Source: Lysobacter enzymogenes
GTDB taxonomy: Bacteria; Pseudomonadota; Gammaproteobacteria; Xanthomonadales; Xanthomonadaceae
Direction: 5' to 3'
Assembly (NCBI RefSeq): GCF_017355525.1
Contig: NZ_CP067395.1
Span: 2,232,001-2,296,000, forward strand
Length of the DNA stretch: 64,000 nt
Of the stretch, positions 7,761 through 16,257 are shown piece by piece. The position numbers were made by a program, and so were the translations under genes. The first letter of the stretch is position 1, and each line of letters opens with the position of its first letter. Below the pieces are notes generated by a model that was not told the DNA's origin, made no database searches, and saw nothing but the letters and a program-made list of their open reading frames with translations.

Positions 7761-9249
7761 ACATGCCGTGGTCATCGCAGGCGCGGGCCCGGTCGGCCTG
7801 ACGCTGGTGGGCGAACTGGCGCTGGCCGGCGTCGATGTCGCCGTGGTCGAGCGTCGCGCCAATCAAGAGCTGGCCGGCTCGCGCGCCGGCGGCCTGCATG
7901 CGCGCACGCTGGAGGTATTCGACCAGCGCGGCCTCGCCGAGCGCTTTCTCGCCCAAGGGCAGATCGCGCAGGTCGCCGGATTCGCCGGCATCCGCCTGGA
8001 CATCGGCGATTTCCCGAGCCGTCATCCCTACGGCCTCGGGCTGTGGCAGAACCGCATCGAACGCATCCTCGCCGATTGGGTCGATGCGTTGCCGGTGACG
8101 TTCTACCGCGCTAGCGAAGCGGTCGCCCTGGCCCAGGACGCGACCGGCGTCGAGCTTGCGCTGGCCGACGGCCGCCGCCTGCGCGCGCGCTATCTGGTCG
8201 GTTGCGACGGCGGCCGCAGCTTGGTCCGCAAGGCCGCCGGCATCGCGTTCCCCGGCTGGGATGCGAGCGTCAGCAGCCTGATCGCCCAGGTCGAGATGCG
8301 CGAAGAACCGGAACTGGGCATCCGCCGCACCGCCGCCGGCATCAACGCGCTCGGCAAGGTCGACTACACCATCGAGGACGGGCGCGTGGTTTACGCAGCG
8401 GGCGGAACGGTCGGCGTGGTGCTGACCGAATCGCGGATCGGCAGCGGCGAGCCCACGCTGGACGACATCCGCGCCGGGCTCGTCGCCGTCTACGGCACCG
8501 ATTACGGCGCGCACAGCCCGAGCTGGATTTCGCGCTTCACCGACACGGCCCGGCAAGCCGCGGCGTACCGCGCCGGGCGCGTGCTGCTGGCCGGCGACGC
8601 GGCGCACGTGCACGCGCCGGTCGGCGGGCAGGGCCTCAACATCGGCGTGCAGGACGCGATGAATCTGGGCTGGAAGCTGGCCCAGGTGGTCAAGGGCATT
8701 TCGCCCGAACGCTTGCTCGACACCTATCACGCCGAGCGCCACCCGGTCGCCGCGCGGGTGCTGCGCGACACCCTGGCGCAAGTGGCGCTGATGCGCGCCG
8801 ACGACCGCGTCGACGCCTTGCGCGATGCGATGTCCGAACTGCTGGCGATGGAGGAACCGCGCAAGCGCGTCGCGGCGCGGATGTCCGGCCTGGAACTGCG
8901 CTACGACTTCGGCGAAGGCCACCCGCTGCTGGGCCGGCGCATGCCCGACCTGGATCTGGCCACGCGCGAAGGCCCGCGCCGGCTGTTCGCGTTCCTGCAC
9001 GATGCGCGGCCGCTGCTGATCGATTTCGCCACGCCGGGCGGGCTCGACATCGCGCCGTGGGCCGAGCGCGTGCGCAAGATCGAAGCGCAGTACGCCGGCG
9101 CGTGGGAGCTGCCGCTGCTCGGCACGGTCGCCGCGCCCGCCGCCGCGCTGGTGCGGCCGGACGGCTACGTGGCCTGGGTCGGCGACGGCACGGCGCAGGG
9201 TCTGTCCGATGCGCTGTCGACGTGGTTCGGGCCGCCTTCGCCGCGGTAG
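7753..9249 (+). CDS. FAD-dependent aromatic monooxygenase
   Basis: A 498-aa group A flavoprotein monooxygenase. The N-terminal Rossmann motif is G10-A-G-P-V-G15, followed by ERR at the end of strand 2. The DG motif is VGCDGGRSLVRK near residue 155, and the GD motif is LLAGDAAHVHAPVGGQGLN near residue 280. The C-terminal 110 residues look like the thioredoxin-like domain of the PheA/TetX/MhpA-type hydroxylases. Such enzymes hydroxylate phenolic or polyketide compounds, or inactivate antibiotics such as rifamycins and tetracyclines; the substrate cannot be told from the sequence. The start is supported by AAGGAG at 7740. Confidence 0.88.
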   Translation: MIEHAVVIAGAGPVGLTLVGELALAGVDVAVVERRANQELAGSRAGGLHARTLEVFDQRGLAERFLAQGQIAQVAGFAGIRLDIGDFPSRHPYGLGLWQNRIERILADWVDALPVTFYRASEAVALAQDATGVELALADGRRLRARYLVGCDGGRSLVRKAAGIAFPGWDASVSSLIAQVEMREEPELGIRRTAAGINALGKVDYTIEDGRVVYAAGGTVGVVLTESRIGSGEPTLDDIRAGLVAVYGTDYGAHSPSWISRFTDTARQAAAYRAGRVLLAGDAAHVHAPVGGQGLNIGVQDAMNLGWKLAQVVKGISPERLLDTYHAERHPVAARVLRDTLAQVALMRADDRVDALRDAMSELLAMEEPRKRVAARMSGLELRYDFGEGHPLLGRRMPDLDLATREGPRRLFAFLHDARPLLIDFATPGGLDIAPWAERVRKIEAQYAGAWELPLLGTVAAPAAALVRPDGYVAWVGDGTAQGLSDALSTWFGPPSPR

Positions 9250-9393
9250 CGACCTCGCGGATCGGCGCGAGCGGCGTCCGGCGGCCCAATCGCCGCTGAA
9301 CGCACGCCCGCGCCGCCTTCCGCCGCGGCCGCCGTAAGTCCGCAGTAAGAACCGCGCCACGACACTGCCGGCCCCTCTGCCCGAGTCCGGCCC

Positions 9394-10197
9394 ATGCTCA
9401 AGTTCTTCCCGCTCGCCCTGCTGTTCGCGGCTCCGTCGATGGCGCTCGCGCAATCGCCTTCCAGCGCGGGCGACCTGCTCGCCGAAGAAGCCGACGACCG
9501 CTGGAATCTCGGCTTGGCGCTGTCGGTCAGCGACAGCGCCTACGCGGGCGAGGACCTGCGGCCGCGGCCGTTTCCGCTGGTCAGCTACGAAGGCGAGCGT
9601 TTCTTCTGGCGCGGCCTGTCCGGCGGCGTCCACGCCATCCGCAGCGGCGGCTTTACCCTCGACGTGATAGTGTCGGCCCGGTTCGACGGCTTCGACATCG
9701 ACGACCTCGGTCGCCGCGAGCTGGCGGCGAACGGCCTCGACGCCGACCGGCTCGACGACCGCGACGATGCCTTCGACGCCGGGCTGGCGGCCAGTTGGAA
9801 AGGCCGCGCGGGCGAGTTCAAGCTGCGCGCGCTCGCCGACGCCAGCGGCACCCACGACGGTTACGAGCTCTCCGCCGATTACGCCTACCCCGTCCATCTC
9901 GGCCGCTCGACCTTGGTTCCCAGCCTCGGCGCGCGCTGGCTGTCCAAGGATCTGGCGAACTATTACTACGGCACGCTCGACAGCGAAGTGGCGCGCGGGG
10001 TAAAGCTCTACCGGCCCGGTTCGGCGCTGGTGCCGCAGGTCGGCCTGGGATGGCTGCGGCCGCTCGGCGAAAAATGGCGTCTGTTCGGCTCGGTCGAATA
10101 CAAGTTCCTGCCGAACGAAATCAAGCGCAGCCCGTTGATCGACCCGGACGTCGACGGCGAGGCCAACCTCAAGTTCGGTTTCAGCCGCAGCTTTTGA
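9394..10197 (+). CDS. MipA/OmpV family outer-membrane protein
   Basis: A 267-aa protein with a Sec signal peptide (cleavage after MALAQ) and an outer-membrane barrel. Family marks include the N-terminal RWNLGLALSVSDSAYAGED, FPLVSYEGERFFWRG and the C-terminal FGFSRSF ending in Phe. MipA of E. coli bridges murein hydrolase MltA and PBP1B; OmpV-like members also serve as porins or sensors of peptides. It stands 23 bp before a response regulator gene and is probably its co-transcribed partner, which suggests envelope stress or cationic peptide sensing. Confidence 0.85.
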   Translation: MLKFFPLALLFAAPSMALAQSPSSAGDLLAEEADDRWNLGLALSVSDSAYAGEDLRPRPFPLVSYEGERFFWRGLSGGVHAIRSGGFTLDVIVSARFDGFDIDDLGRRELAANGLDADRLDDRDDAFDAGLAASWKGRAGEFKLRALADASGTHDGYELSADYAYPVHLGRSTLVPSLGARWLSKDLANYYYGTLDSEVARGVKLYRPGSALVPQVGLGWLRPLGEKWRLFGSVEYKFLPNEIKRSPLIDPDVDGEANLKFGFSRSF

Positions 10198-10220
10198 GCC
10201 ACGTCTTCCACGCGACGCCA

Positions 10221-10937
10221 ATGCCCATGCCGGAAAGCATCCGCACCCTGCACCACCGGATCGCGCTGGTCGAAGACCACGCGCGGCTGGCCGCGCTGGT
10301 GACGCGCGGACTGGCCGCCGCGGGCATCGCCGTGGATGCCTTCGCCACGCTCGAATCGGCGTGGCTGGCCATCGCCGAACGCGATTACGCGGTCGCGGTG
10401 ATCGACCGCGGCATGCCCGACGGCGATGGGCTCGAACTGGTGCGGCGCATGCGCGAAGCGCGGATCGCGACGCCGTGCCTGATGCTGACCGCGCGCGACG
10501 CGCTGCGCGACCGCGTCGACGGACTGGACGCCGGCGCCGACGATTACCTGGCCAAGCCGTTCGCGCTGGAAGAACTCGCCGCGCGCGTGCGCGCGCTGAT
10601 GCGGCGGCCGGCGCGGCTCGACCCGGCGCGGCCGTCGTACGGCGGCGTCAGCGTGCATCCGGAAAACGGCCACCTGCTGTGCGGCGACCAACACGTCACT
10701 CTGGCGCCGGCCGAATTGCAGATCGCGATCTGCCTGCTGCGCGCGGGCGGACAGGCGGTGCGCCGGACCACGCTGGAAGCGGCGGCCTGGGGCGTCGGCG
10801 AAGCGGTCACGCCGAACGCCTTCGACGTCGCCCTGCACCGGCTGCGCAAGAAGCTCGCCGCGATCGATTCGGAACTGGCCCTGGTCAACGTCCGCGGCTA
10901 CGGTTACGCGTTGAAGGCCGCCGATGCTGCCCAGTAG
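10221..10937 (+). CDS. OmpR/PhoB-family response regulator
   Basis: A 238-aa two-component response regulator. The receiver domain (about residues 13-125) shows the acidic pair ED at 18-19, the phosphoacceptor Asp62 in VIDRGMPDGD and Lys112 in AKPF. The C-terminal winged-helix DNA-binding domain ends with VNVRGYGYALK. It resembles the QseB/BasR branch. The gene overlaps the kinase gene downstream by 14 nt, and MipA/OmpV lies 23 bp upstream. Two ATGs (10221, 10227) are possible starts; the first is used. Confidence 0.9.
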   Translation: MPMPESIRTLHHRIALVEDHARLAALVTRGLAAAGIAVDAFATLESAWLAIAERDYAVAVIDRGMPDGDGLELVRRMREARIATPCLMLTARDALRDRVDGLDAGADDYLAKPFALEELAARVRALMRRPARLDPARPSYGGVSVHPENGHLLCGDQHVTLAPAELQIAICLLRAGGQAVRRTTLEAAAWGVGEAVTPNAFDVALHRLRKKLAAIDSELALVNVRGYGYALKAADAAQ

Positions 10938-12288
10938 CCTGGCCGCGCGCCTGATGCTGGCCGCCCTCGGCGGCTTGCTGGCCGCTTCGCTGGCGGGCGC
11001 GGCGCTGGTGTGGCTGCAATTCTGGCCGTCGTCGCCGGCGGCGATGCTGCACGCGCAATTGCAGGGCGAACTCGACGATCTCGACGACGGCCTGCGGCTC
11101 GCCGCCGACGGCCGCGCCACGGTCGCGCTGGACCGCTACGACGCGGCCACTTACGACGCGATGCCCAAGGACGCCGCCTACCTGGTGCTGGACCGCGCGG
11201 GCCGCGAACTCGCGCGCAGCATCGACGGCCCCGCGCTGGCCGGCCTGCGCGCCGCGCCGTCCGGCGCGCGCACGGTCCTGATCGCCAACGGCGACGAACC
11301 GGTGCGCCTGCGGGTGGCCGAAAAGAGCGCGTCCCGCGACGGCCGGCGATACCTCATCCGCATCGCCCGAAGCGAACGGCTGGTGGCCACGCTCAGCGCC
11401 TACGCCGGCGAGAAATTCCTGCGCGGCGCATCGCTCGCGGCCGCGCTGGCGATCGCCTGCTTCGCGTTGGTGGTGTTCGTTACCGTACGCCGCATGGTCC
11501 GGCCGCTGCGGCGCGCGTCGGCGGTGGCGGCGCGGCTGGCGCCGGGCAACATGTCCGAACGCCTGCGCACCGCCGGCCTGCCCGACGAGATCGTGCCGCT
11601 GATCGAAGCCTTCAACTCGGCGCTGGGCCGGCTCGAACACGGCTTTCGCGTGCAGCAGGAATTCCTGGCCTCGGCCGCGCACGAGCTCAAGACGCCGCTG
11701 GCCTTGCTGCAGGCCGAGATCGAACTCGGCGGCGCCGCCGACAAGACCGCGTTGCTGCGCGACACCGCGCAGATGGCGCGCATCGTGCACCAGTTGCTGC
11801 ATCTGGCCGAGGTCAGCGAAGGCCACAACTACCGCTACGAAGCGGTAAACCTGATCGACGGGATCGGCGACGCGGTCGATTACCTGCAACCCCTCGCCGC
11901 GCAGCGCGGCGTCGCGGTGCGCCTGGACGTCGCGGCCGACGGCGGCGCGCTCCAGGCCGATCGCGGCGCCTTGTTCGTCCTGGTCAAGAATCTGCTGGAA
12001 AACGCGATCCACCATTCGCCGCCGGGCGCGAGCGTGCGCGTGCGCATCGAAGCCGATGGCCTCTGGATCCAGGACCAAGGGCGCGGCGTTGCGCCCGAGC
12101 ACGAGCCGCATCTGTTCGAGCGCTTCTGGCGCGCGGACGGACCCGGCGGCGACGGTGCGGGACTGGGTTTGGCGATCTGCGCCGAAATCTGCCGGGCGCA
12201 CGGTTGGCGCATCGGTTTCAGTCCGTCGCCCGACGGCGAAGGCGCGCGGTTCCGGGTGGATACCGCGGCGCGCGGCGCGCCGGGTTGA
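10924..12288 (+). CDS. sensor histidine kinase
   Basis: A 454-aa membrane histidine kinase, partner of the regulator upstream. The first membrane segment is at about residues 9-33, then a periplasmic loop of about 135 residues, a second segment at about 168-187 and a HAMP region. The HisKA domain carries the phosphorylated His253 in ASAAHELKTPLALL. The ATPase domain shows the N box NLLENAIHHSP, G1 DQGRGVAPE and G2 GDGAGLGLAIC. The ligand sensed is unknown. Confidence 0.9.
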   Translation: MLPSSLAARLMLAALGGLLAASLAGAALVWLQFWPSSPAAMLHAQLQGELDDLDDGLRLAADGRATVALDRYDAATYDAMPKDAAYLVLDRAGRELARSIDGPALAGLRAAPSGARTVLIANGDEPVRLRVAEKSASRDGRRYLIRIARSERLVATLSAYAGEKFLRGASLAAALAIACFALVVFVTVRRMVRPLRRASAVAARLAPGNMSERLRTAGLPDEIVPLIEAFNSALGRLEHGFRVQQEFLASAAHELKTPLALLQAEIELGGAADKTALLRDTAQMARIVHQLLHLAEVSEGHNYRYEAVNLIDGIGDAVDYLQPLAAQRGVAVRLDVAADGGALQADRGALFVLVKNLLENAIHHSPPGASVRVRIEADGLWIQDQGRGVAPEHEPHLFERFWRADGPGGDGAGLGLAICAEICRAHGWRIGFSPSPDGEGARFRVDTAARGAPG

Positions 12289-12439
12289 ATCGCCGCGAGC
12301 GGCGCGATCGTTGCGGCCGCATCGCGCGACGGCTCCCGTCGCACGCTGTCGTTCGGGCGACGCGCCGCCGACAGGGGTGCGGCTCGGCCTCGGCTCTGGC
12401 ACGAAGGCTCGCCCGCACACCTGCCGGCCCGCGCCGCAA

Positions 12440-12781
12440 TCACTGTTCCTTGATGCACACCGCGTAGACGTTGCCGGCGATGGTCGGCGAGCCCGAGGGA
12501 ACGCCGGTGAAGCGCAAGGTCCAGCCGTGGGTGCCGTTCGCCGAAATCACCGGCGCGTTGGCGAAGATGAAGATGCTGTAGCCCGACAGGATCTGATAGC
12601 CGCCGCCGCTGACTTTCTCGCCGGGCTCGCACATCGACGAATACTGCTGCTGGCTGCCGCCGGGATAGTTGAAGGCGATGGTGCGGATGTTCTGCACCAG
12701 CGTCGCGTTCGCCGCGGTGCAGAAGCCGGACAGCGCCAGGCCGACGATGGCGAGCTTGATCGACGAGTTTCCTTTCAGCAT
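12440..12781 (-). CDS. small secreted protein, unknown function
   Basis: A 113-aa protein with a clear signal peptide (KLAIVGLALSGFCTAANA) and a mature part of about 87 residues. The mature part has two cysteines (MCEPGEK and AVCIKEQ) that could form a disulfide and is rich in Gly, Ser and aromatic residues. The start follows GGAGA with a 7-nt gap, which decides it over longer frames upstream. I do not recognise the family. It lies convergent with the kinase gene and is probably monocistronic. Confidence 0.65.
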   Translation of the reverse strand: MLKGNSSIKLAIVGLALSGFCTAANATLVQNIRTIAFNYPGGSQQQYSSMCEPGEKVSGGGYQILSGYSIFIFANAPVISANGTHGWTLRFTGVPSGSPTIAGNVYAVCIKEQ

Positions 12782-13314
12782 TGAGATTCTCCAGTGGTGG
12801 ATGGAACGGACGACGCAGCGTTGCGCATGCGCTGCGCCGGCAGCGGTCGTGCGGGCCGCTGCGGCGAAGACCTGCCCGCGACGCACGCCGAAACGCCGCG
12901 CGCTGATGCGCGACTGCGTTTCGGCCCGGTCGTGGAGAGGTGGAATCGTCACCGGTTGCATGCGCCCGATGGCCCGGTGCGTGCGAGGAACCGACATGAA
13001 ACGCGGCAGGCTCGGATGCCTGCGGATTCTGCCATCGACCACCTGACGCCCCGCTCGGCCGCGCGTCACGTTTAAGCGAACTGCCGCGGCGCGCGGCGCG
13101 CATTTGCGACGCGACGTCGCTCGCGAGCGTGCGATCTCGTTGCAACTGCCGACTGCGGCCCCTTTCGCACGCGCGAGCGCGTCGTGCGCAACCGGCCGAA
13201 GCCAACCGCACTCGCCTCGACCGTCGCCGTTCACGGGCGTCTAACGCTGCGGCCGATACTTCTCCAAGCATCCGTGAAAACCCTGAATCGGAAAACGCAA
13301 CGACGGAGGACTCC
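12782..13314. other. intergenic region between divergent genes
   Basis: About 530 bp with no gene that I can support; the open frames here lack starts with ribosome sites and have Arg/Ala-rich translations typical of high-GC shadows. The region should hold the promoters of the small secreted protein and of the NTF2-like gene. No repeat or RNA gene was recognised. Confidence 0.4.
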
Positions 13315-13683
13315 GTGTCAGCGACCAACAAAGCCGTCCTGCAAACGGCGAACGAGGCGATCCGCGCCGGCGACAACGAGGCGTTTCTGGCGTTTTGCAC
13401 CGACGATATCGTGTGGGATGCGATCGGCGAACCGATCCTGCGCGGAAAAGACGCGGTGCGCGAATGGATGAAGCGGGCCTACGCCGAGCCGCCGAGTTTC
13501 GACGTCGCCGAACTGATCGCCGAAAACGATTGGGTCGTCGCGACGGGCAGCATCGACCTGCGCGGCGACCGCGGAGAGACGATCACCCACGCCTATTGCG
13601 ATGTCTGGCGTTTCCGCGAGGGAAAGATGGCCGAGCTGCGGGCGTTCGTGGTCGCGCCCGGCGGATGGCGGCCGCCGGATTAG
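13315..13683 (+). CDS. NTF2/SnoaL-like protein
   Basis: A 122-aa protein of the SnoaL-like cone fold: a long first helix (LQTANEAIRAGDNEAFLAFCTDDIVWDAIG), the ILRGKDAVREWM segment and C-terminal strands ending DVWRFREGKMAELRAFVV. The start is a GTG at 13315 preceded by GGAGGA, which sets it; longer in-frame readings lack a site. Members of this family are small-molecule isomerases, hydrolases or carrier proteins, and this one cannot be assigned. Its stop overlaps the stop of the convergent efflux operon by 4 nt. Confidence 0.75.
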   Translation: MSATNKAVLQTANEAIRAGDNEAFLAFCTDDIVWDAIGEPILRGKDAVREWMKRAYAEPPSFDVAELIAENDWVVATGSIDLRGDRGETITHAYCDVWRFREGKMAELRAFVVAPGGWRPPD

Positions 13684-15161
13684 CGAGAGCGAACGTCGGC
13701 GCGGGACAGCGGGTCGGCGGCCGCGCGCGCCGCCGGCCGGGCAGGCGCCGGATCCGCCTCCGCCCAGCCGCCGCCGAGCGCCAGGAACAGATCCACCTGA
13801 CGATCGGCCGACTGCGCGCGCGAAGCGGCCAGCGCCGATTCGGCGTCGGCCAGGGCGGCTTCGGCGGACAGCACATCGATGAAGCCGGTCCGGCCGAAAC
13901 GAAACAGCCGCCCCGCCTGATCGCTCGCGCGCGCGGCGTCGTCGCGGGCCAGGGCCAGGCTGCGCTCGCGCTCGATCTCCTGCGAATAGGCCGAAAGCGC
14001 GGTTTCCGTCTGCCGCAAGGCCTGCAATGCCGCGCCGTCGAACGATGCCAGGGCCGCATCGGCGTCGGCGCCGGCGGCGGCGATGCGCGCCTGGGTCGAG
14101 CTGCGGTTCGGCCAGTTCCACGACAGCAACGGACCCAACGATGCGCCGAAACTGTCCGCGGACAGCCCCCGCCTGAGCGCATCCGCCGCGCCGGCGGATG
14201 CGCCGATACTGACCTGCGGATACAGCTTCGCGGTTTCCACGCCGATCGTCGCGGTCGCGGCGGCGAGGCTGCGCTCCGCCGCGCGGACGTCGGGACGGCG
14301 CTGGATCAGATGCCAGCCATCGCCGACCGGGATCGCCTGAGGCAAGCGCGGCGGCTGTCGGCAGCCGGCGGCCTCCTGCGGGTAATCCGCCGGCAGCCGC
14401 CCCATCAACGCGGCCAGTTCGAACAAGGCGGTCTGCCGCTCGGCGATCAGGTGCGGAATCGCCGCCGCGCTGCGGTTCGCCGCGGCCTGCGCCCGGCTGA
14501 CATCGAACTGGGTTCCGCGTCCGCCCGCGGCGAGCCGGCGGGTGGCGTCCAGCGTGGCGCGCTGCGTGTCCAGCACCCGCTGCGTCGCCGCCAGGGTGCG
14601 ATTGACCGAGCAGGCGCCGACATAAGCGCGCGCGACCGCGGCGGCGACGGCCACCCGGACCTGATCGCGCGCCGCCGCGACCGCCTGCGCCTGCGCATCG
14701 GCCGCTTCGATGCCGCGACGGATTCCGCCGGCCAGATCCAACGGATAGGACCAGTTGATGCCCAGCGCGTACGCCTGCGGCGACGAAGCGGGCACGTATC
14801 CTCCGGCATGACTCAGCGTGGCCGACGCCGTCGCGTCGGTGCGCAGCGAGCCTTGGGCGCGATACTCGAGCACGACCGCCGAGGCGCGCCGCAGGTTGGC
14901 GTCGGCCGCGCGCAGATCGGTGTTGGCGCGCAGCGCTTCGGCGACGTAGGCGTCGAGCCGCGGGTCGTCGTACAGCCGCCACCAGCGGTCCGCCGGCTCG
15001 GCCGATGTGTAGGCCGGATCCCGGCTCGATGCGAAAGCGCGCCCGGCCTGCGCCGAGGCCGCGACCGCGTCGGCCGGCAGGCGATAGTCCGGACCCGACA
15101 CGCAAGCGGCCAGCGCCAGCGCCAGTGCGATCGCGACGATGCGCGCAGCCGTGGCGATCAT
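13680..15161 (-). CDS. NodT-family outer-membrane efflux lipoprotein
   Basis: A 493-aa outer membrane factor. The N-terminus is a lipoprotein signal with lipobox LAAC (ALALALAACVSGPDYRLP). Two OEP repeats of long helices follow, with PDVRAAERSLAAATATIGVE and YPQVSIGASAG as typical NodT/OprM segments. It forms the outer-membrane channel of a tripartite pump and is the last gene of the operon, overlapping the membrane fusion gene by 4 nt (ATGA). The C-terminal 25 residues are Pro/Ala-rich and probably disordered. Confidence 0.88.
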   Translation of the reverse strand: MIATAARIVAIALALALAACVSGPDYRLPADAVAASAQAGRAFASSRDPAYTSAEPADRWWRLYDDPRLDAYVAEALRANTDLRAADANLRRASAVVLEYRAQGSLRTDATASATLSHAGGYVPASSPQAYALGINWSYPLDLAGGIRRGIEAADAQAQAVAAARDQVRVAVAAAVARAYVGACSVNRTLAATQRVLDTQRATLDATRRLAAGGRGTQFDVSRAQAAANRSAAAIPHLIAERQTALFELAALMGRLPADYPQEAAGCRQPPRLPQAIPVGDGWHLIQRRPDVRAAERSLAAATATIGVETAKLYPQVSIGASAGAADALRRGLSADSFGASLGPLLSWNWPNRSSTQARIAAAGADADAALASFDGAALQALRQTETALSAYSQEIERERSLALARDDAARASDQAGRLFRFGRTGFIDVLSAEAALADAESALAASRAQSADRQVDLFLALGGGWAEADPAPARPAARAAADPLSRADVRSR

Positions 15162-16042
15162 TCGCAGCCTCCCGCCGCGCCCGCGGCGATGGTCACGCTC
15201 GCGGTCCTGCCGATGATCAGACGGGTTTGCGGCGAGGCGTCGTCGATGCGGATGCGCACCGGAATGCGTTGCGCCAGCCGCACCCACGAATAGGTCGGCG
15301 CGACGGCCGGCAGCAGGTTTTGCGTGTTCGCGCGCTGATCGTCGGCGATGCCGGCGGCGATGCTTTCCACATGCCCGCGCACCGCGCGCCCGTCGCCCAT
15401 CAGCCGGGCGACCGCGGGGTCGCCTTCGTGGATGCAGCCGAGCTTGGTTTCCTCGAAGTAGCCCTCGATCCTGAGGCTGCGGGTATCGACCAGGGCCATG
15501 GCCTGCGCGCCCGGCTGCAGGAAATCGCCCGCATGCAGGTCGAGATTGGTCACGATGCCGTCGGTGCTGGCGCGCACTTCGGTCCGCCGCAGGTTCAACT
15601 GCGCCACCCGCTGGCCGGCGCGGGCCTCGGCCAGATTGGCCCGTTCCGTATCGACCTTGGCGGCGTTGCGCTCGCGCGTCTCGGCGGCGACCAGATCGCC
15701 CAGCGCGATGTCCCGCTTCGATTCGCGGCGGGCCAGATCGAGCGCGGCCTGGGCGCTGCGCACTTGCGCATCGGCTTTCTCCAGCGCGGCGGCGAGGCGC
15801 GGTTGGTCCAGCACCAACAGCAGGTCGCCGGCGGCGACGCGCTGGTTGTCGCGCACCCGCACCTGGGTGACCAGCCCGCCCATGTCCGAGGCGACCCGCA
15901 CCACGTCCGCGCGGACCCGGCCGTCGCGCGTCCACGGCCGTTTTTCGTAGCGGCTCCACAGCGACAGGGCGGCGACGACGGCGACGGCGAACAGGCCGAG
16001 CGTGGCGCTCCAGCGGCCGATGACGATCAGCAGGTGCTTCAT
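15158..16042 (-). CDS. HlyD/AaeA-type membrane fusion protein
   Basis: A 294-aa periplasmic adaptor. One N-terminal membrane anchor (about residues 8-30) is followed by RPWTRDGRVRADVVRVASDM, characteristic of the AaeA/EmrA group, then the lipoyl halves around a coiled-coil hairpin (LDQPRLAAALEKADAQVRSA to LRRTEVRASTDGIV) and a beta-barrel domain. It links the inner-membrane FUSC protein to the outer-membrane channel. One base separates its start from the stop of the DUF1656 gene, so the four genes are one transcription unit. Confidence 0.88.
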   Translation of the reverse strand: MKHLLIVIGRWSATLGLFAVAVVAALSLWSRYEKRPWTRDGRVRADVVRVASDMGGLVTQVRVRDNQRVAAGDLLLVLDQPRLAAALEKADAQVRSAQAALDLARRESKRDIALGDLVAAETRERNAAKVDTERANLAEARAGQRVAQLNLRRTEVRASTDGIVTNLDLHAGDFLQPGAQAMALVDTRSLRIEGYFEETKLGCIHEGDPAVARLMGDGRAVRGHVESIAAGIADDQRANTQNLLPAVAPTYSWVRLAQRIPVRIRIDDASPQTRLIIGRTASVTIAAGAAGGCE

Positions 16043-16043
16043 T

Positions 16044-16253
16044 TCATTTCTCGATCAGGGGCATGAGCCGGATCAGCAGTTCGGCCAGGATTACGAACAG
16101 CGACAGGCCGACCAGCGGGCGATAGGCGAACCAGCGATACCCGCCAAGGTCCGCCAGCAGTCGCGAGGCGATCATCGACAGCGCCAATGCGACCAGGGCC
16201 ACGGCCAGCAGGCCGGGAACGAACACGCCATCGATGCAAAGATCGGCGAACAT
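16044..16253 (-). CDS. DUF1656 small membrane protein (AaeX-like)
   Basis: A 69-aa protein with two predicted membrane helices (residues 11-31 and 45-65), opening with CIDGVFVPGLLA. This small family accompanies AaeA/AaeB efflux genes. It sits between the FUSC gene (4 nt upstream) and the membrane fusion gene (1 nt downstream). Its function in the pump is unknown; the call rests on size, topology and position. Confidence 0.82.
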   Translation of the reverse strand: MFADLCIDGVFVPGLLAVALVALALSMIASRLLADLGGYRWFAYRPLVGLSLFVILAELLIRLMPLIEK

Positions 16254-16257
16254 CGCA

